Shown: positions 16,854 to 24,389 of the stretch, piece after piece
Position numbering within the stretch: the stretch's first letter is position 1
Layout of the letters: every line of letters starts with the position of its first letter
Notes under the pieces: generated by a model
Seen by the model: only the letters and a program-made list of their open reading frames with translations
What the model was told of the DNA's origin: nothing
Databases searched by the model: none
Translations under genes and position numbers: made by a program
Assembly: GCA_005116945.1 (NCBI GenBank)
Contig: SWDH01000003.1
Location: 122,267 to 166,749, forward strand
DNA: 44,483 bases
Reading direction: 5' to 3'
DNA from: Nitrospira sp.
GTDB taxonomy: Bacteria; Nitrospirota; Nitrospiria; Nitrospirales; Nitrospiraceae

Positions 16854-17201
16854 TTATGCGAACCGCACGGCGCCATGATCGTCGCAGTGCGAACCATGGG
16901 CGAAGTGCAGGTGCCCGCCGACCACATAGTCCACATGATCGCCATGCGGAATAGCTTGGTGCCCGCAGTCCGCGCTATGGCGATGTCCGGCCTCGTGTCC
17001 GTTGCAGGCATGCGTGGGAGTACAAGCCGCTGGATTGTCGCTGGAAATGGCGAGCGCATGCTCGTCGATGTGGTCGCCATGGATATGGTGGAGATGGCCG
17101 TCGTGCAAGTAGTCGGTATGGCCGTCATGCGTGACCGCCTGATGGCCGCAGCCCGCTGTGTGGCGGTGGGGGTGATGGTCATGAGTAGCATGGGTGCTCA
17201 T
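16854..17201 (-). CDS. Histidine-rich duplicated metal-binding protein
   Basis: A 115-residue soluble protein with 28 histidines and seven cysteines. It is an internal duplication: CGHQAVTHDGHTDYLHDGHL...HGDHIDEH (18-48) and CGHQAIPHGDHVDYVVGGHL...HGSHCDDH (79-109). Similar single-unit proteins are common in bacteria, often carry misleading names, and have no settled function; zinc buffering or storage is likely. AAAGGAG precedes the ATG. It is convergent with the peroxidase-like gene (three-base gap) and divergent from the dihydroorotase gene (44-base gap). Confidence 0.85.
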   Translation of the reverse strand: MSTHATHDHHPHRHTAGCGHQAVTHDGHTDYLHDGHLHHIHGDHIDEHALAISSDNPAACTPTHACNGHEAGHRHSADCGHQAIPHGDHVDYVVGGHLHFAHGSHCDDHGAVRFA

Positions 17202-17245
17202 CGGGGAACTCCTTTGGTCAAGGTGGATGAGAGACTTGCGATATT

Positions 17246-18589
17246 GTGAGTGTAGACCGTTTCAAAAAAGAGGTCAACGATCGTGTCTGCCGCGATGAGA
17301 CTCCCACCCTGGTCATTGCGGGCGGGTGGGTTCTCGATCCAGGGCGCTGGAATGGCGAGGCCGATATCTGGATTCGGCAGGGAGTGATCGACGCCGTGGT
17401 CTCGCCCGATGCTCGGGCGCCGGACAGTGCGATCTGCATCGATGCCGGGGGCCTGCTCATTCTTCCGGGGCTGATCGACCTGCATGCGCATCTCCGCGAA
17501 CCGGGATTCGAATATAAAGAAACGATCGCCACGGGCGCGGCAGCCGCGGTGGCGGGCGGGTTCACCGGCATCTGTTGCATGCCGAACACGAAGCCAGTAA
17601 ACGATGCGCCATCCGTCACAAGGTTGGTACTGGAAAAGGCTCGGGCGGCCGGCGCGGCACGCGTCTATCCCATTGGCGCTATCACGAAAGGGTCCATGGG
17701 AACGGAGGTGGCCGACCTGGCGGCCCTAAAACAGGCCGGTTGTGTGGCCGTTTCCGATGACGGACGACCGGTCATGAAGGACGAGGTCATGCGTGCGGCG
17801 ATGGAACGGGCCCGCGAGGCCGCACTCCCGATCATCGACCATTGCGAAGATCTCTCGCTGTCCCGCTGCGGCTGTATGAATGAAGGGCCGGTCGCTCGTG
17901 CGCTGGGTGTGCCGGGGATGCCGGCGCAGGCGGAATCGCGCATGGTCGAGCGAGATCTCGCGCTGGCCAAGGCCACCGGATGCCATCTACACGTGGCGCA
18001 TATCAGCACGGCGAAGGCCGTCCAGGCCGTTCGCAGGGGTAAGGCGGAGGGTGTGCATGTCACCGCCGAAGCCTGTCCGCATCATGTCTTCCTGACGGAC
18101 GAGGCGGTTCGGGAATTGGGCACATTGGCCAAAATGAATCCGCCGCTTCGCCCACGCGCTGACGTGGAGGCCGTGCGAGAGGGACTGCGTGACGGCACCA
18201 TCGATGCCATGGCGACCGACCACGCGCCACACGCTGAGTACGAAAAAGCCTGGGGCCTGGATCGCGCGCCGTTCGGGATTGTCGGGTTGGAGACGGCGCT
18301 GGCGTTGACGTTGCGGCTGGTTGAGGAGGGGGTATTGTCTTTGGAGAGAGCGGTGCGATGCATGACGAGCGGGCCGGCGCAGGTCTTTGGTTTGCCGGGC
18401 GGTTCATTGGCCGTCGGAGCTGCCGCGGACCTGGTGTTGGTGGATCGGGATCGTGAGTGGGTCGTCGATCCCGAGCAGTTTCACTCGAAGGGGCGGAACA
18501 CGCCGTTCACCGGATGGCGCCTGCGCGGACAGGTGGCGATGACGGTGGTCGGCGGCAGAGTGGTCTATCAGCGGCCCACTGGAGCCTAG
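17246..18589 (+). CDS. pyrC: Dihydroorotase (type I)
   Basis: DHOase closes carbamoyl aspartate to dihydroorotate in pyrimidine synthesis. Metal ligands are seen in order: HAH in DLHAHLREPG, Asp in VSDDGRPV, His in IIDHCED, His in LHVAHIST and Asp in MATDHAPH. At 447 residues it is slightly long. The GTG at 17246 is the best start, although no strong ribosome-binding site precedes it. A lone dihydroorotase away from other pyrimidine genes and beside hemB and COG0523 genes is a known feature of zinc regulons (PyrC2), where a second enzyme covers for the main one when zinc is scarce. Confidence 0.93.
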   Translation: MSVDRFKKEVNDRVCRDETPTLVIAGGWVLDPGRWNGEADIWIRQGVIDAVVSPDARAPDSAICIDAGGLLILPGLIDLHAHLREPGFEYKETIATGAAAAVAGGFTGICCMPNTKPVNDAPSVTRLVLEKARAAGAARVYPIGAITKGSMGTEVADLAALKQAGCVAVSDDGRPVMKDEVMRAAMERAREAALPIIDHCEDLSLSRCGCMNEGPVARALGVPGMPAQAESRMVERDLALAKATGCHLHVAHISTAKAVQAVRRGKAEGVHVTAEACPHHVFLTDEAVRELGTLAKMNPPLRPRADVEAVREGLRDGTIDAMATDHAPHAEYEKAWGLDRAPFGIVGLETALALTLRLVEEGVLSLERAVRCMTSGPAQVFGLPGGSLAVGAAADLVLVDRDREWVVDPEQFHSKGRNTPFTGWRLRGQVAMTVVGGRVVYQRPTGA

Positions 18590-18597
18590 GCGGTCGC

Positions 18598-19197
18598 ATG
18601 CGGACGATCGCCTTCGTGCATCAAAAGGGCGGCACCGGCAAAACGACGCTGGCCATTGCCACGGCGATGGCCTTGGCTCAGACCGGAGCCAAGGTCCTGC
18701 TCATAGATGCAGATGTGCAAGGCACGGCCAGTGAATGGGCGAGCCGCTGGGGCGATCGGTACCGGGTCGTCGCCCGCTCGCAGATACAACCGATCGTGCA
18801 CGACCAAGTGGCCAGATTTGCTCCGACGTTCGAGTGGATGATCGTCGATGGACCGCCGACGTTGTCGGAGATGACGGCCAGCATTCTTCGGGCTGCCGAT
18901 CGGGTCCTCGTGCCGGTGCGGCCGTCGTTGCCGGACATTTGGGCATTGGAAGGACTTGCCGCGATGCTCGAACAGGTGAAACAAGCGGGTGCTGCCGCGC
19001 AGACCCTGGTGTTGTGGAATCAAGTGGTGGAATGGCCGACGGCGGCGATGCGGACAGCCGTTGAGACGCTGGGCTTCACAATCTCGCCGGCCGTCCTCCG
19101 ATGGGAGGTGCCCTGGTCGCGGGTGATGGAGGGTGAGCGGTTGAGCAGCAACTCGGCGGAATGTCTGAGGCGTTTGGCGATGGAGCCCTGGAAATGA
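18598..19197 (+). CDS. ParA/MinD-like ATPase
   Basis: A 199-residue deviant-Walker ATPase: KGGTGKTT at 10-17, LLIDADVQGTASEW (Walker A') and MIVDGPPTL (Walker B). The family places DNA or proteins within the cell or acts in metal-cluster assembly. No ParB partner or centromere-like repeats are visible. It starts eight bases after pyrC and overlaps hemB by four bases, so it belongs to the metabolic operon. That suggests a client in that operon rather than plasmid partition. The ATG at 18598 is chosen because upstream frames run inside pyrC. Confidence 0.88.
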   Translation: MRTIAFVHQKGGTGKTTLAIATAMALAQTGAKVLLIDADVQGTASEWASRWGDRYRVVARSQIQPIVHDQVARFAPTFEWMIVDGPPTLSEMTASILRAADRVLVPVRPSLPDIWALEGLAAMLEQVKQAGAAAQTLVLWNQVVEWPTAAMRTAVETLGFTISPAVLRWEVPWSRVMEGERLSSNSAECLRRLAMEPWK

Positions 19198-20189
19198 GGC
19201 TCCATCCCACGCGAGTAGCACTGCGGGCCAGAAGACCATCAGGCATGCTTGGACCACAACATCTGGTGTGGCCGATGTTTGTGCAGGAGGGTGTCGATCA
19301 GGTGACGCCGATTGCCTCCATGCCGGGCTGTGCAAGGCTCTCAATCGACCGGGCGGTTGCGCAGGCTGCGGCAGCCGCTCGCGCCGGCCTGGCCGGGATT
19401 GCGCTGTTTCCGGTCGTGCCGGATCATCGTAAAGATTCCCGTGGCCGCGAAAGCTTGAACCCTGATGGCCTCATGCCGCGCGCGATTCGGGCGTTGAAGG
19501 AGGCGGCGCCAGAACTTCTTCTTCTCAGCGATGTGGCGCTGGACCCCTATTCGTCTGATGGGCATGACGGGGTGGTGATCGACGGGCGGATCGACAACGA
19601 CGCGACGTTGCCGTTGCTGGCGCAGATGGCGCTGGCGCACGCAGAAGCGGGAGCGGATCTCGTGGCGCCGTCCGATATGATGGATGGACGGATCGGGGTT
19701 GTCCGTCGGGCGTTGGATGGCGCGGGATATCTCCGCGTGGGGATCTGCAGCTACGCGGTGAAATATGCGTCGGCCTTCTACGGTCCCTTTCGCGATGCCT
19801 TGGCCAGCGCGCCGCGTTTTGGCGACAAGCGGACGTATCAGATGGATCCAGCCAACAGCCGTGAGGCTGTGCGAGAGGCGAAGCTGGACGAAGACGAGGG
19901 GGCCGATTGGCTGATGGTCAAGCCTGGCTTGCCATATCTGGATATCGTGCGTCTCGTGCGATCTCGCACGGCTCTTCCGGTTGCGGCCTACCAGGTAAGT
20001 GGCGAGTACGCCATGCTCAAGGCGGCTTCTGCCGCTGGCGCATTCGGATATGAAGAGGCCCTACTCGAAACACTGACAGCGATGCGGCGGGCAGGGGCGG
20101 ATCTGATCGTGACGTATGGAGCGTTGGATGTCGCACCGTTGCTGGTACAGGTGCCTAATACGTTGAACGGTCAGGAACGACAGCGATGA
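19194..20189 (+). CDS. hemB: Porphobilinogen synthase, zinc-independent (aspartate) type
   Basis: HemB joins two 5-aminolevulinates into porphobilinogen. The active-site metal segment reads SDVALDPYSSDGHDG (112-126). Zinc enzymes have three cysteines here (the DxCLCxYTxHGHCG type); this protein has Ala/Asp/Asp, as in the magnesium enzyme of Pseudomonas aeruginosa. The Schiff-base lysines are in SYAVKYASAFYG and MVKPGLPY. At 331 residues it is full length. The ATG at 19194 overlaps the ParA stop (ATGA). A zinc-free HemB in this setting is strong support for a zinc-sparing operon. Confidence 0.95.
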   Translation: MRLHPTRVALRARRPSGMLGPQHLVWPMFVQEGVDQVTPIASMPGCARLSIDRAVAQAAAAARAGLAGIALFPVVPDHRKDSRGRESLNPDGLMPRAIRALKEAAPELLLLSDVALDPYSSDGHDGVVIDGRIDNDATLPLLAQMALAHAEAGADLVAPSDMMDGRIGVVRRALDGAGYLRVGICSYAVKYASAFYGPFRDALASAPRFGDKRTYQMDPANSREAVREAKLDEDEGADWLMVKPGLPYLDIVRLVRSRTALPVAAYQVSGEYAMLKAASAAGAFGYEEALLETLTAMRRAGADLIVTYGALDVAPLLVQVPNTLNGQERQR

Positions 20190-21037
20190 GCCAGGATCAG
20201 ACGGAAACGCTGCCTTTCTTCGAGCCAGAAGTGGTCCTTTACCATGCCGATTGTCCCGACGGATTTGGGGCCGCGTGGGCTGTCTGGACCCGCTGCCCTG
20301 AGGCCCGGTTTGTGACGGCGCGGCATGGCCAGCCACCGCCCGATGGTCTGTCGGGAACGCGATTAGCTATCTTGGATTTCAGCTATGCCCGTTCGATCAT
20401 CGAACAGTTGGCGCGAGAGGTATCGGCGTTGGCCGTGATCGATCATCACATCACCGCGCAAGAAGCGCTCGGCGATCTGCCGTACACGCATTACGAGCAG
20501 GAGAAGTCCGGCGCCGTACTGGCGTGGGAGTGGGCCCATCGAGCACCGGCGCCATGGCTGTTGCAGTACGTGCAGGATAAGGATCTGCGCCGCTGGCAGA
20601 TGGTTGACAGTCGGGAAATCAACGCTGCGATCGAATCGTACCCCTTCGATTTCTCGGTGTGGAGCGAATTGCAGCAGGATCGCCTGGTGACAGAGGGGCG
20701 CGCCATTCTACGGGCACAGGATCAACTGATCGAGAAACTCCTTCGGAGCGCCGCCCTAGTTCGCTTCGAGGGCGTAACGGTGCCGGCAATCTGCAGCCCG
20801 ATCCTGCGCAGCGAGTTGGGCGAGCGCTTGGCAGTGGATCATCCATTTTGTCTTGTCTGGTACGAGCGGGAGGGGCGGCGTTATGTCAGTTTGCGTTCGC
20901 GGGACGGAGGCGCCGATGTGTCGGTCATTGCGCAGACTCATGGCGGCGGCGGACATCGCCGTGCCGCCAGTTTCTCCATGCCGATCGTCGAAGGGCAACC
21001 CATGCCATTCACCACAGTCGCATCGCCCATTGAGTAG
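20186..21037 (+). CDS. DHH/DHHA1 family phosphoesterase
   Basis: A 283-residue cytoplasmic protein with the DHH fold. HADCPDGFGAAWA (20-32) and VIDHHIT supply the Mn-binding aspartates and histidines. The C-terminal GGGGHRRAASF is the DHHA1 substrate-binding motif. Relatives include oligoribonucleases (NrnA), cyclic-di-AMP phosphodiesterases and RecJ-like enzymes; the exact substrate cannot be read from sequence. DHH enzymes normally use manganese, so it could replace a zinc-dependent phosphoesterase. It overlaps hemB by four bases. Confidence 0.88.
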   Translation: MSQDQTETLPFFEPEVVLYHADCPDGFGAAWAVWTRCPEARFVTARHGQPPPDGLSGTRLAILDFSYARSIIEQLAREVSALAVIDHHITAQEALGDLPYTHYEQEKSGAVLAWEWAHRAPAPWLLQYVQDKDLRRWQMVDSREINAAIESYPFDFSVWSELQQDRLVTEGRAILRAQDQLIEKLLRSAALVRFEGVTVPAICSPILRSELGERLAVDHPFCLVWYEREGRRYVSLRSRDGGADVSVIAQTHGGGGHRRAASFSMPIVEGQPMPFTTVASPIE

Positions 21038-21047
21038 AGGGTTGCAC

Positions 21048-22019
21048 ATGCGCGCAGTCAGCGAGACAGTGACTCGTCGATGGAAGATTCGATCTCGGGC
21101 GTTCGTGCGTGCCATGGCTGTCGGGCTCGCGAGCCTCTGCCTGGTTGGAGTGAGTGCGGGCCTGTCACCCGCTTCGGACGGGACTGGCGAAGAGCTGAGC
21201 GGGACCCAGGGCCAGATTCTAGTCGTGAAGATTCGGGAGACGGATCGAACGGCGGAAGTGAGCGGAACGTTCTTGGGCCGCACCATTCCCTTCTTCTCCG
21301 ATCCGAGACACGAGGAACCAGTCGGGTATGTGGGCCTGCTCGGCCTCGATCTACAACAGAAGCCGGGAATACATACACTTCCGGTTGAGGTGAACTCGCA
21401 GGGGAATACACGCCGCGTGCTGTTCCGCGTGCAGGTGCGCAAAGGAACGTTCCCCGTTCAACATCTTACCCTTCCACGGGAGAAGGTGGATTTGGACGAG
21501 GTGAGCCTAGCTCGCTGGAAAGCCGAACAGCAGCAGGTCAAGGATGCGCTCGCAACGGACTCTTCGCGAACGCTCTGGGAGAGCGCGTTTCTGGAGCCGG
21601 TGCAGGGGGTTCGGACCGGGGTGTTCGGCAGCGTGCGGGTGATGAACGGTCAGCCGAGAAATCCTCATAACGGGATCGACATTGCGGCACCGCTTGGCAC
21701 TGAGGTCCGTGCGAGCAGCGAGGCAGTCGTTCGTCTGACGGTCGATCATCTGTTGTCCGGCAAGGGGATCTATCTCGACCATGGGTTGGGTTTGTACACC
21801 ATGTATTTTCATTTGTCCGAGGTGCTTGTCGCGGAGGGGGAGACCGTGAAGGCCGGTCAGACTGTCGGGAAGGTCGGCGCAACAGGGCGGGCGAGCGGAC
21901 CGCATCTCCACTGGGGGGCCAAGCTCAACGGCGCTCGTATCAACCCCGATGCGTTGCTTGCGGTGCCCATTCCGTATCGATCAAGCGTGAGGCAGAATGA
22001 TCGGCGTGGTGTGCCGTAA
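21048..22019 (+). CDS. M23-family metallopeptidase (LytM type)
   Basis: A 323-residue exported endopeptidase. A signal or anchor segment lies near 20-40 (RAMAVGLASLCLVGVSAGLSPAS). A middle beta domain follows, then a LytM domain with HNGIDIAAPLGTEV and HLHWGAK, which carry the zinc ligands. It probably cuts peptidoglycan cross-bridges. GAGG seven bases upstream of 21048 fixes the start; the frame is open further up but only inside the DHH gene. It ends the pyrC operon. Zinc-controlled M23 proteins are known elsewhere (ZmpA/ZrlA-like). Confidence 0.9.
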   Translation: MRAVSETVTRRWKIRSRAFVRAMAVGLASLCLVGVSAGLSPASDGTGEELSGTQGQILVVKIRETDRTAEVSGTFLGRTIPFFSDPRHEEPVGYVGLLGLDLQQKPGIHTLPVEVNSQGNTRRVLFRVQVRKGTFPVQHLTLPREKVDLDEVSLARWKAEQQQVKDALATDSSRTLWESAFLEPVQGVRTGVFGSVRVMNGQPRNPHNGIDIAAPLGTEVRASSEAVVRLTVDHLLSGKGIYLDHGLGLYTMYFHLSEVLVAEGETVKAGQTVGKVGATGRASGPHLHWGAKLNGARINPDALLAVPIPYRSSVRQNDRRGVP

Positions 22020-22033
22020 GCGGGAGATCACGC

Positions 22034-22062
22034 TTGCATCTGTATGCGAGTCAGGGTAAGAT
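22034..22062 (+). promoter_or_regulatory. Candidate promoter upstream of the perfect operator
   Basis: TTGCAT (22034-22039), a 17-base spacer and TAAGAT (22057-22062). A start would fall near 22069, just before the palindrome at 22074-22090, a good position for repression. It points toward the gene fragment and, beyond the scar, the third GTPase module. Confidence 0.5.
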
Positions 22063-22073
22063 GCCGGTCCATA

Positions 22074-22090
22074 TTGCAAATCATTTGCAA
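22074..22090. promoter_or_regulatory. Candidate Zur operator, perfect palindrome
   Basis: TTGCAAATCATTTGCAA is a perfect 8+1+8 palindrome and the best of three similar sites in the window. It lies just downstream of a sigma-70-like promoter and 25 bases before a translation start at 22115. Assignment to Zur is inferred from the zur gene's own related site and the surrounding genes. Confidence 0.75.
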
Positions 22091-22114
22091 TTGTGAATTT
22101 GAAGGATGCCGATC

Positions 22115-22285
22115 ATGCGATACGAAGTCCGCCCTGGTCCTGAGCATTTCCTGCCTCCGGCCGCAGCCAGCATGGGGATTTTTCTGCCGAATCCAGGCGA
22201 AGCCATTGTGCATGGGTACATTGTGCCTGAGGCACAGGCGATAGAAGAGGCGGCGCGGCGATTTTTGAGCGCCCGTGTGCCGACA
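22115..22285 (+). pseudogene. 5' fragment of an unidentified gene behind the operator
   Basis: Fifty-seven codons with a proper start (AAGGA eight bases upstream) reading MRYEVRPGPEHFLPP...GEAIVHGYIVPEAQAIEEAARRFLSARVPT. The frame then runs into antisense aroF sequence and stops at 22465. The text looks like the well-conserved N-terminus of a soluble protein. From memory it resembles a small subunit of 2-oxoacid:ferredoxin oxidoreductases of this phylum, but I cannot confirm that. The junction with the aroF fragment is at about 22285. A full-length copy probably exists elsewhere. Confidence 0.6.
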
Positions 22286-22746
22286 ATGTATTGGGGGGAC
22301 ACAGGGTCTAAGGCTTCAGCCGCGCAGGGAACCCCGCGTTTGTTGATGTTGAGGAGAATCGTTCTCGCGAGTTCCATTCCGGTGGCGATATCGCAGGTGC
22401 CGTCCAGATGTGGATCGTTGATCAGGCCTTTCCATCCGACTGTGGTACGGGGCTTTTCAAAGTAGGTACGCATGACGATGAGCAACCGGTCGCGCAACGC
22501 ATCCGCTACTGGTTTCAATCGGTCGGCATACTCGTAGGCGGCCTCAGGGTCATGGATCGAGCAGGGTCCGACGATTACCAGTAGTCGCTCACGGTCTTGG
22601 CCATGCAGAATATGGCGAATGGCATCCCTGGTTTCAACGACTAGTGCAGCGGCTTGATCGGTGATCGGTAGCTTTGACTTGATCGTTCGCGGCGAGGGCA
22701 GCGGCTTGATATCGATGATGTGCTGGTTATCAAGGGGTCTCTGCAT
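22286..22746 (-). pseudogene. Truncated DAHP synthase (aroF) copy
   Basis: Codons 1-154 of a class I DAHP synthase, from MQRPLDNQH to DPVSPQYI. They differ from the intact gene at 30142-31209 at only eight of 154 residues (for example V10I, T25K, E41D and L124M). The reading frame then continues into unrelated sequence. The 3' 200 codons, with most metal- and PEP-site residues, are missing, so it cannot be active. The low divergence shows a fairly recent duplication or paralogue within the same species group. Confidence 0.88.
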
Positions 22747-22864
22747 GGTTTTGCCTGCTTACGATGGACAGCGCCCTTAAGGTAAGAGAGCTTGATGGGG
22801 CGATGTGTGCTTGGACGCGTACCGGGACCGTAATTCGCGGCCCTTGGAGGGGAAGGAGCGAGAG

Positions 22865-24097
22865 ATGAGAGAGGTCAGTGTCATCGTCCTGTCGGGGTTT
22901 GTCGGGGCTGGAAAGACGACCCTGTTGAATCAGCTTGTGCGGGGGCGAGGTACCCGGAGGATGGCCGTGATCACGACGGATCTCAGCGGTCCCGGTCTCG
23001 ACGCCGACCTGTTCGGGTCAGACGATGCAGGGCAGTTCCTCCGGGGCGAAGCGTTCATCGAGCTGTCGGCTGGGTGCGCCGGTTGCTCACTTCGCCAGCA
23101 TCTCGTCGAGGCGGTGAGTCGATTAGCCCGAGGCGGACGGTACGACACAATCGTGATTGAATGTTCCGGTTTGACCGACCCGCTGCTGATCTCCAATGCG
23201 TTCGATACGGAGGATGCCGAAGGCCGAAGTCTCTCGTCGATGGCGCAACTGGATCATCTGGTGACCGTCGTCGATGCGCGCGCGTTCTGGTCCGACTACG
23301 AGTCCGGCGATAATCTGCTGGATCGCGGGATCGGGCGCGGCCTGGACGATGAGCGCACTGTGGCGGAACTGCTCGCTAATCAAATCGAGTGCAGCACGGT
23401 GTTGGTGTTGAACAAGATCGATCTGGTGACGGAGACGGAACGGCAGCGCCTGGAGCAGTTTCTTCGCGATCTCAACCCGGACGCGGCTGTGGTGTCCACC
23501 CTGCAGGGACGTCTATCCCTAGACCAGCTCGAAGACTGTACATCCACGTTCGACGAGTCGATGTCGCCCACACCGGGCTGGATGAGTCTGTTGAGTGGAC
23601 GATTGATGGTGTCGAACAAGGCTGTCGGTGTGCAGACCTTTGTCTATCGGGCCAGGAGGCCGTTTCATCCGTACCGCTTCTGGACGTTGATGCAGGAAGA
23701 CTGGCCGGGTGTCCTGCGCTCCAAAGGCTACTTCTGGCTCGCCTCACAGCCGAAGACTCGTTACATGTGGTCGCAAGCCGGCGGCACCTGTCTCTACGAA
23801 CGGCTGGGCCGCTGGTGGGTGGCGATTCCGGATCGGCATTGGCCGAAGGAGGAGGTGGCCCTCCAAGTATTGCGTGAGGTATGGGATCTGGTGTTCGGCG
23901 ATCGCCGGATCGAATTGGTCTTTATCGGAGAGGCGATTGATCGTGCTGAGCTGACCCGGCGGCTCGACAGCTGTTTGCTGACTAGAGACGAACTGGCTCT
24001 GGACGAAGAGCTGTGGCGCGCGTTTCAGGACCCGTTCACGAAGCCGAGCTGGGGAAAACGGCAGGCGCGGTCGATGCGCGAAGAGTCGCCGTGGTGA
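22865..24097 (+). CDS. Divergent long COG0523-type GTPase 4
   Basis: A 410-residue G3E GTPase, about 90 residues longer than its neighbours. Walker A is GFVGAGKTT (11-19), and IVIECSGLTDP and VLNKIDLV are intact. Two landmarks differ: the usual [10 protein letters not shown] switch reads ITTDLSGPGLDADL, and the GCxCC metal motif reads GCAGC (70-74), so its cysteines are spaced CxxC. The C-terminal part contains many Trp and Tyr residues and a CobW C-terminal domain. AAGGAG six bases upstream fixes the start. It heads the ribosomal-protein/TonB module. It may bind metal differently or have a distinct client. Confidence 0.88.
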   Translation: MREVSVIVLSGFVGAGKTTLLNQLVRGRGTRRMAVITTDLSGPGLDADLFGSDDAGQFLRGEAFIELSAGCAGCSLRQHLVEAVSRLARGGRYDTIVIECSGLTDPLLISNAFDTEDAEGRSLSSMAQLDHLVTVVDARAFWSDYESGDNLLDRGIGRGLDDERTVAELLANQIECSTVLVLNKIDLVTETERQRLEQFLRDLNPDAAVVSTLQGRLSLDQLEDCTSTFDESMSPTPGWMSLLSGRLMVSNKAVGVQTFVYRARRPFHPYRFWTLMQEDWPGVLRSKGYFWLASQPKTRYMWSQAGGTCLYERLGRWWVAIPDRHWPKEEVALQVLREVWDLVFGDRRIELVFIGEAIDRAELTRRLDSCLLTRDELALDEELWRAFQDPFTKPSWGKRQARSMREESPW

Positions 24098-24110
24098 GAA
24101 GTAGAGCCCG

Positions 24111-24338
24111 ATGACGACCATCGATACGACGCCGTTGGAGTCGACGCAGGAACGGTCCTGCGAAATCTGCGGTGTCCGGGAGCGAATCGCAGGGGGCGAA
24201 GGGGAGTCCGGCGTGCAAGTCGTGGCGGAGCTGGAGCAACAGGCCCAATCGGGCGCGCAATGGCAGCTCTGTGTCTGTTGCCAGGTGGCGATGTCGTTGT
24301 GGGAGAGCGGAGACGATCAGGATTGTCCGAGCGCCTGA
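24111..24338 (+). CDS. Small putative zinc-ribbon protein
   Basis: A 75-residue protein with CEICG near residue 17 and CVCC near 54, two cysteine pairs spaced like a small zinc ribbon. The linker between them is acidic and Gln-rich. No family is recognised. It starts 13 bases after GTPase 4 and is followed by the L28 gene, so it is probably in the operon. Its small size leaves some doubt, but the cysteine spacing and context favour a real gene. Confidence 0.6.
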   Translation: MTTIDTTPLESTQERSCEICGVRERIAGGEGESGVQVVAELEQQAQSGAQWQLCVCCQVAMSLWESGDDQDCPSA

Positions 24339-24389
24339 TCGCCAGGTCATGCGCGGTCCCTGGGGGCAGTCATTACGAAGGAGGAGTGT

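Noticed and set aside
17216..17245. Another Zur-like site (TTGCGATATTGTGAG) between the His-rich gene and pyrC
   Set aside because: It shares few positions with the three better sites and is not palindromic.
22035..22049. TGCATCTGTATGCGA as a fourth operator
   Set aside because: It holds a palindrome (GCATCTGTATGC) of different spacing and coincides with a -35 box; the match is not good enough.
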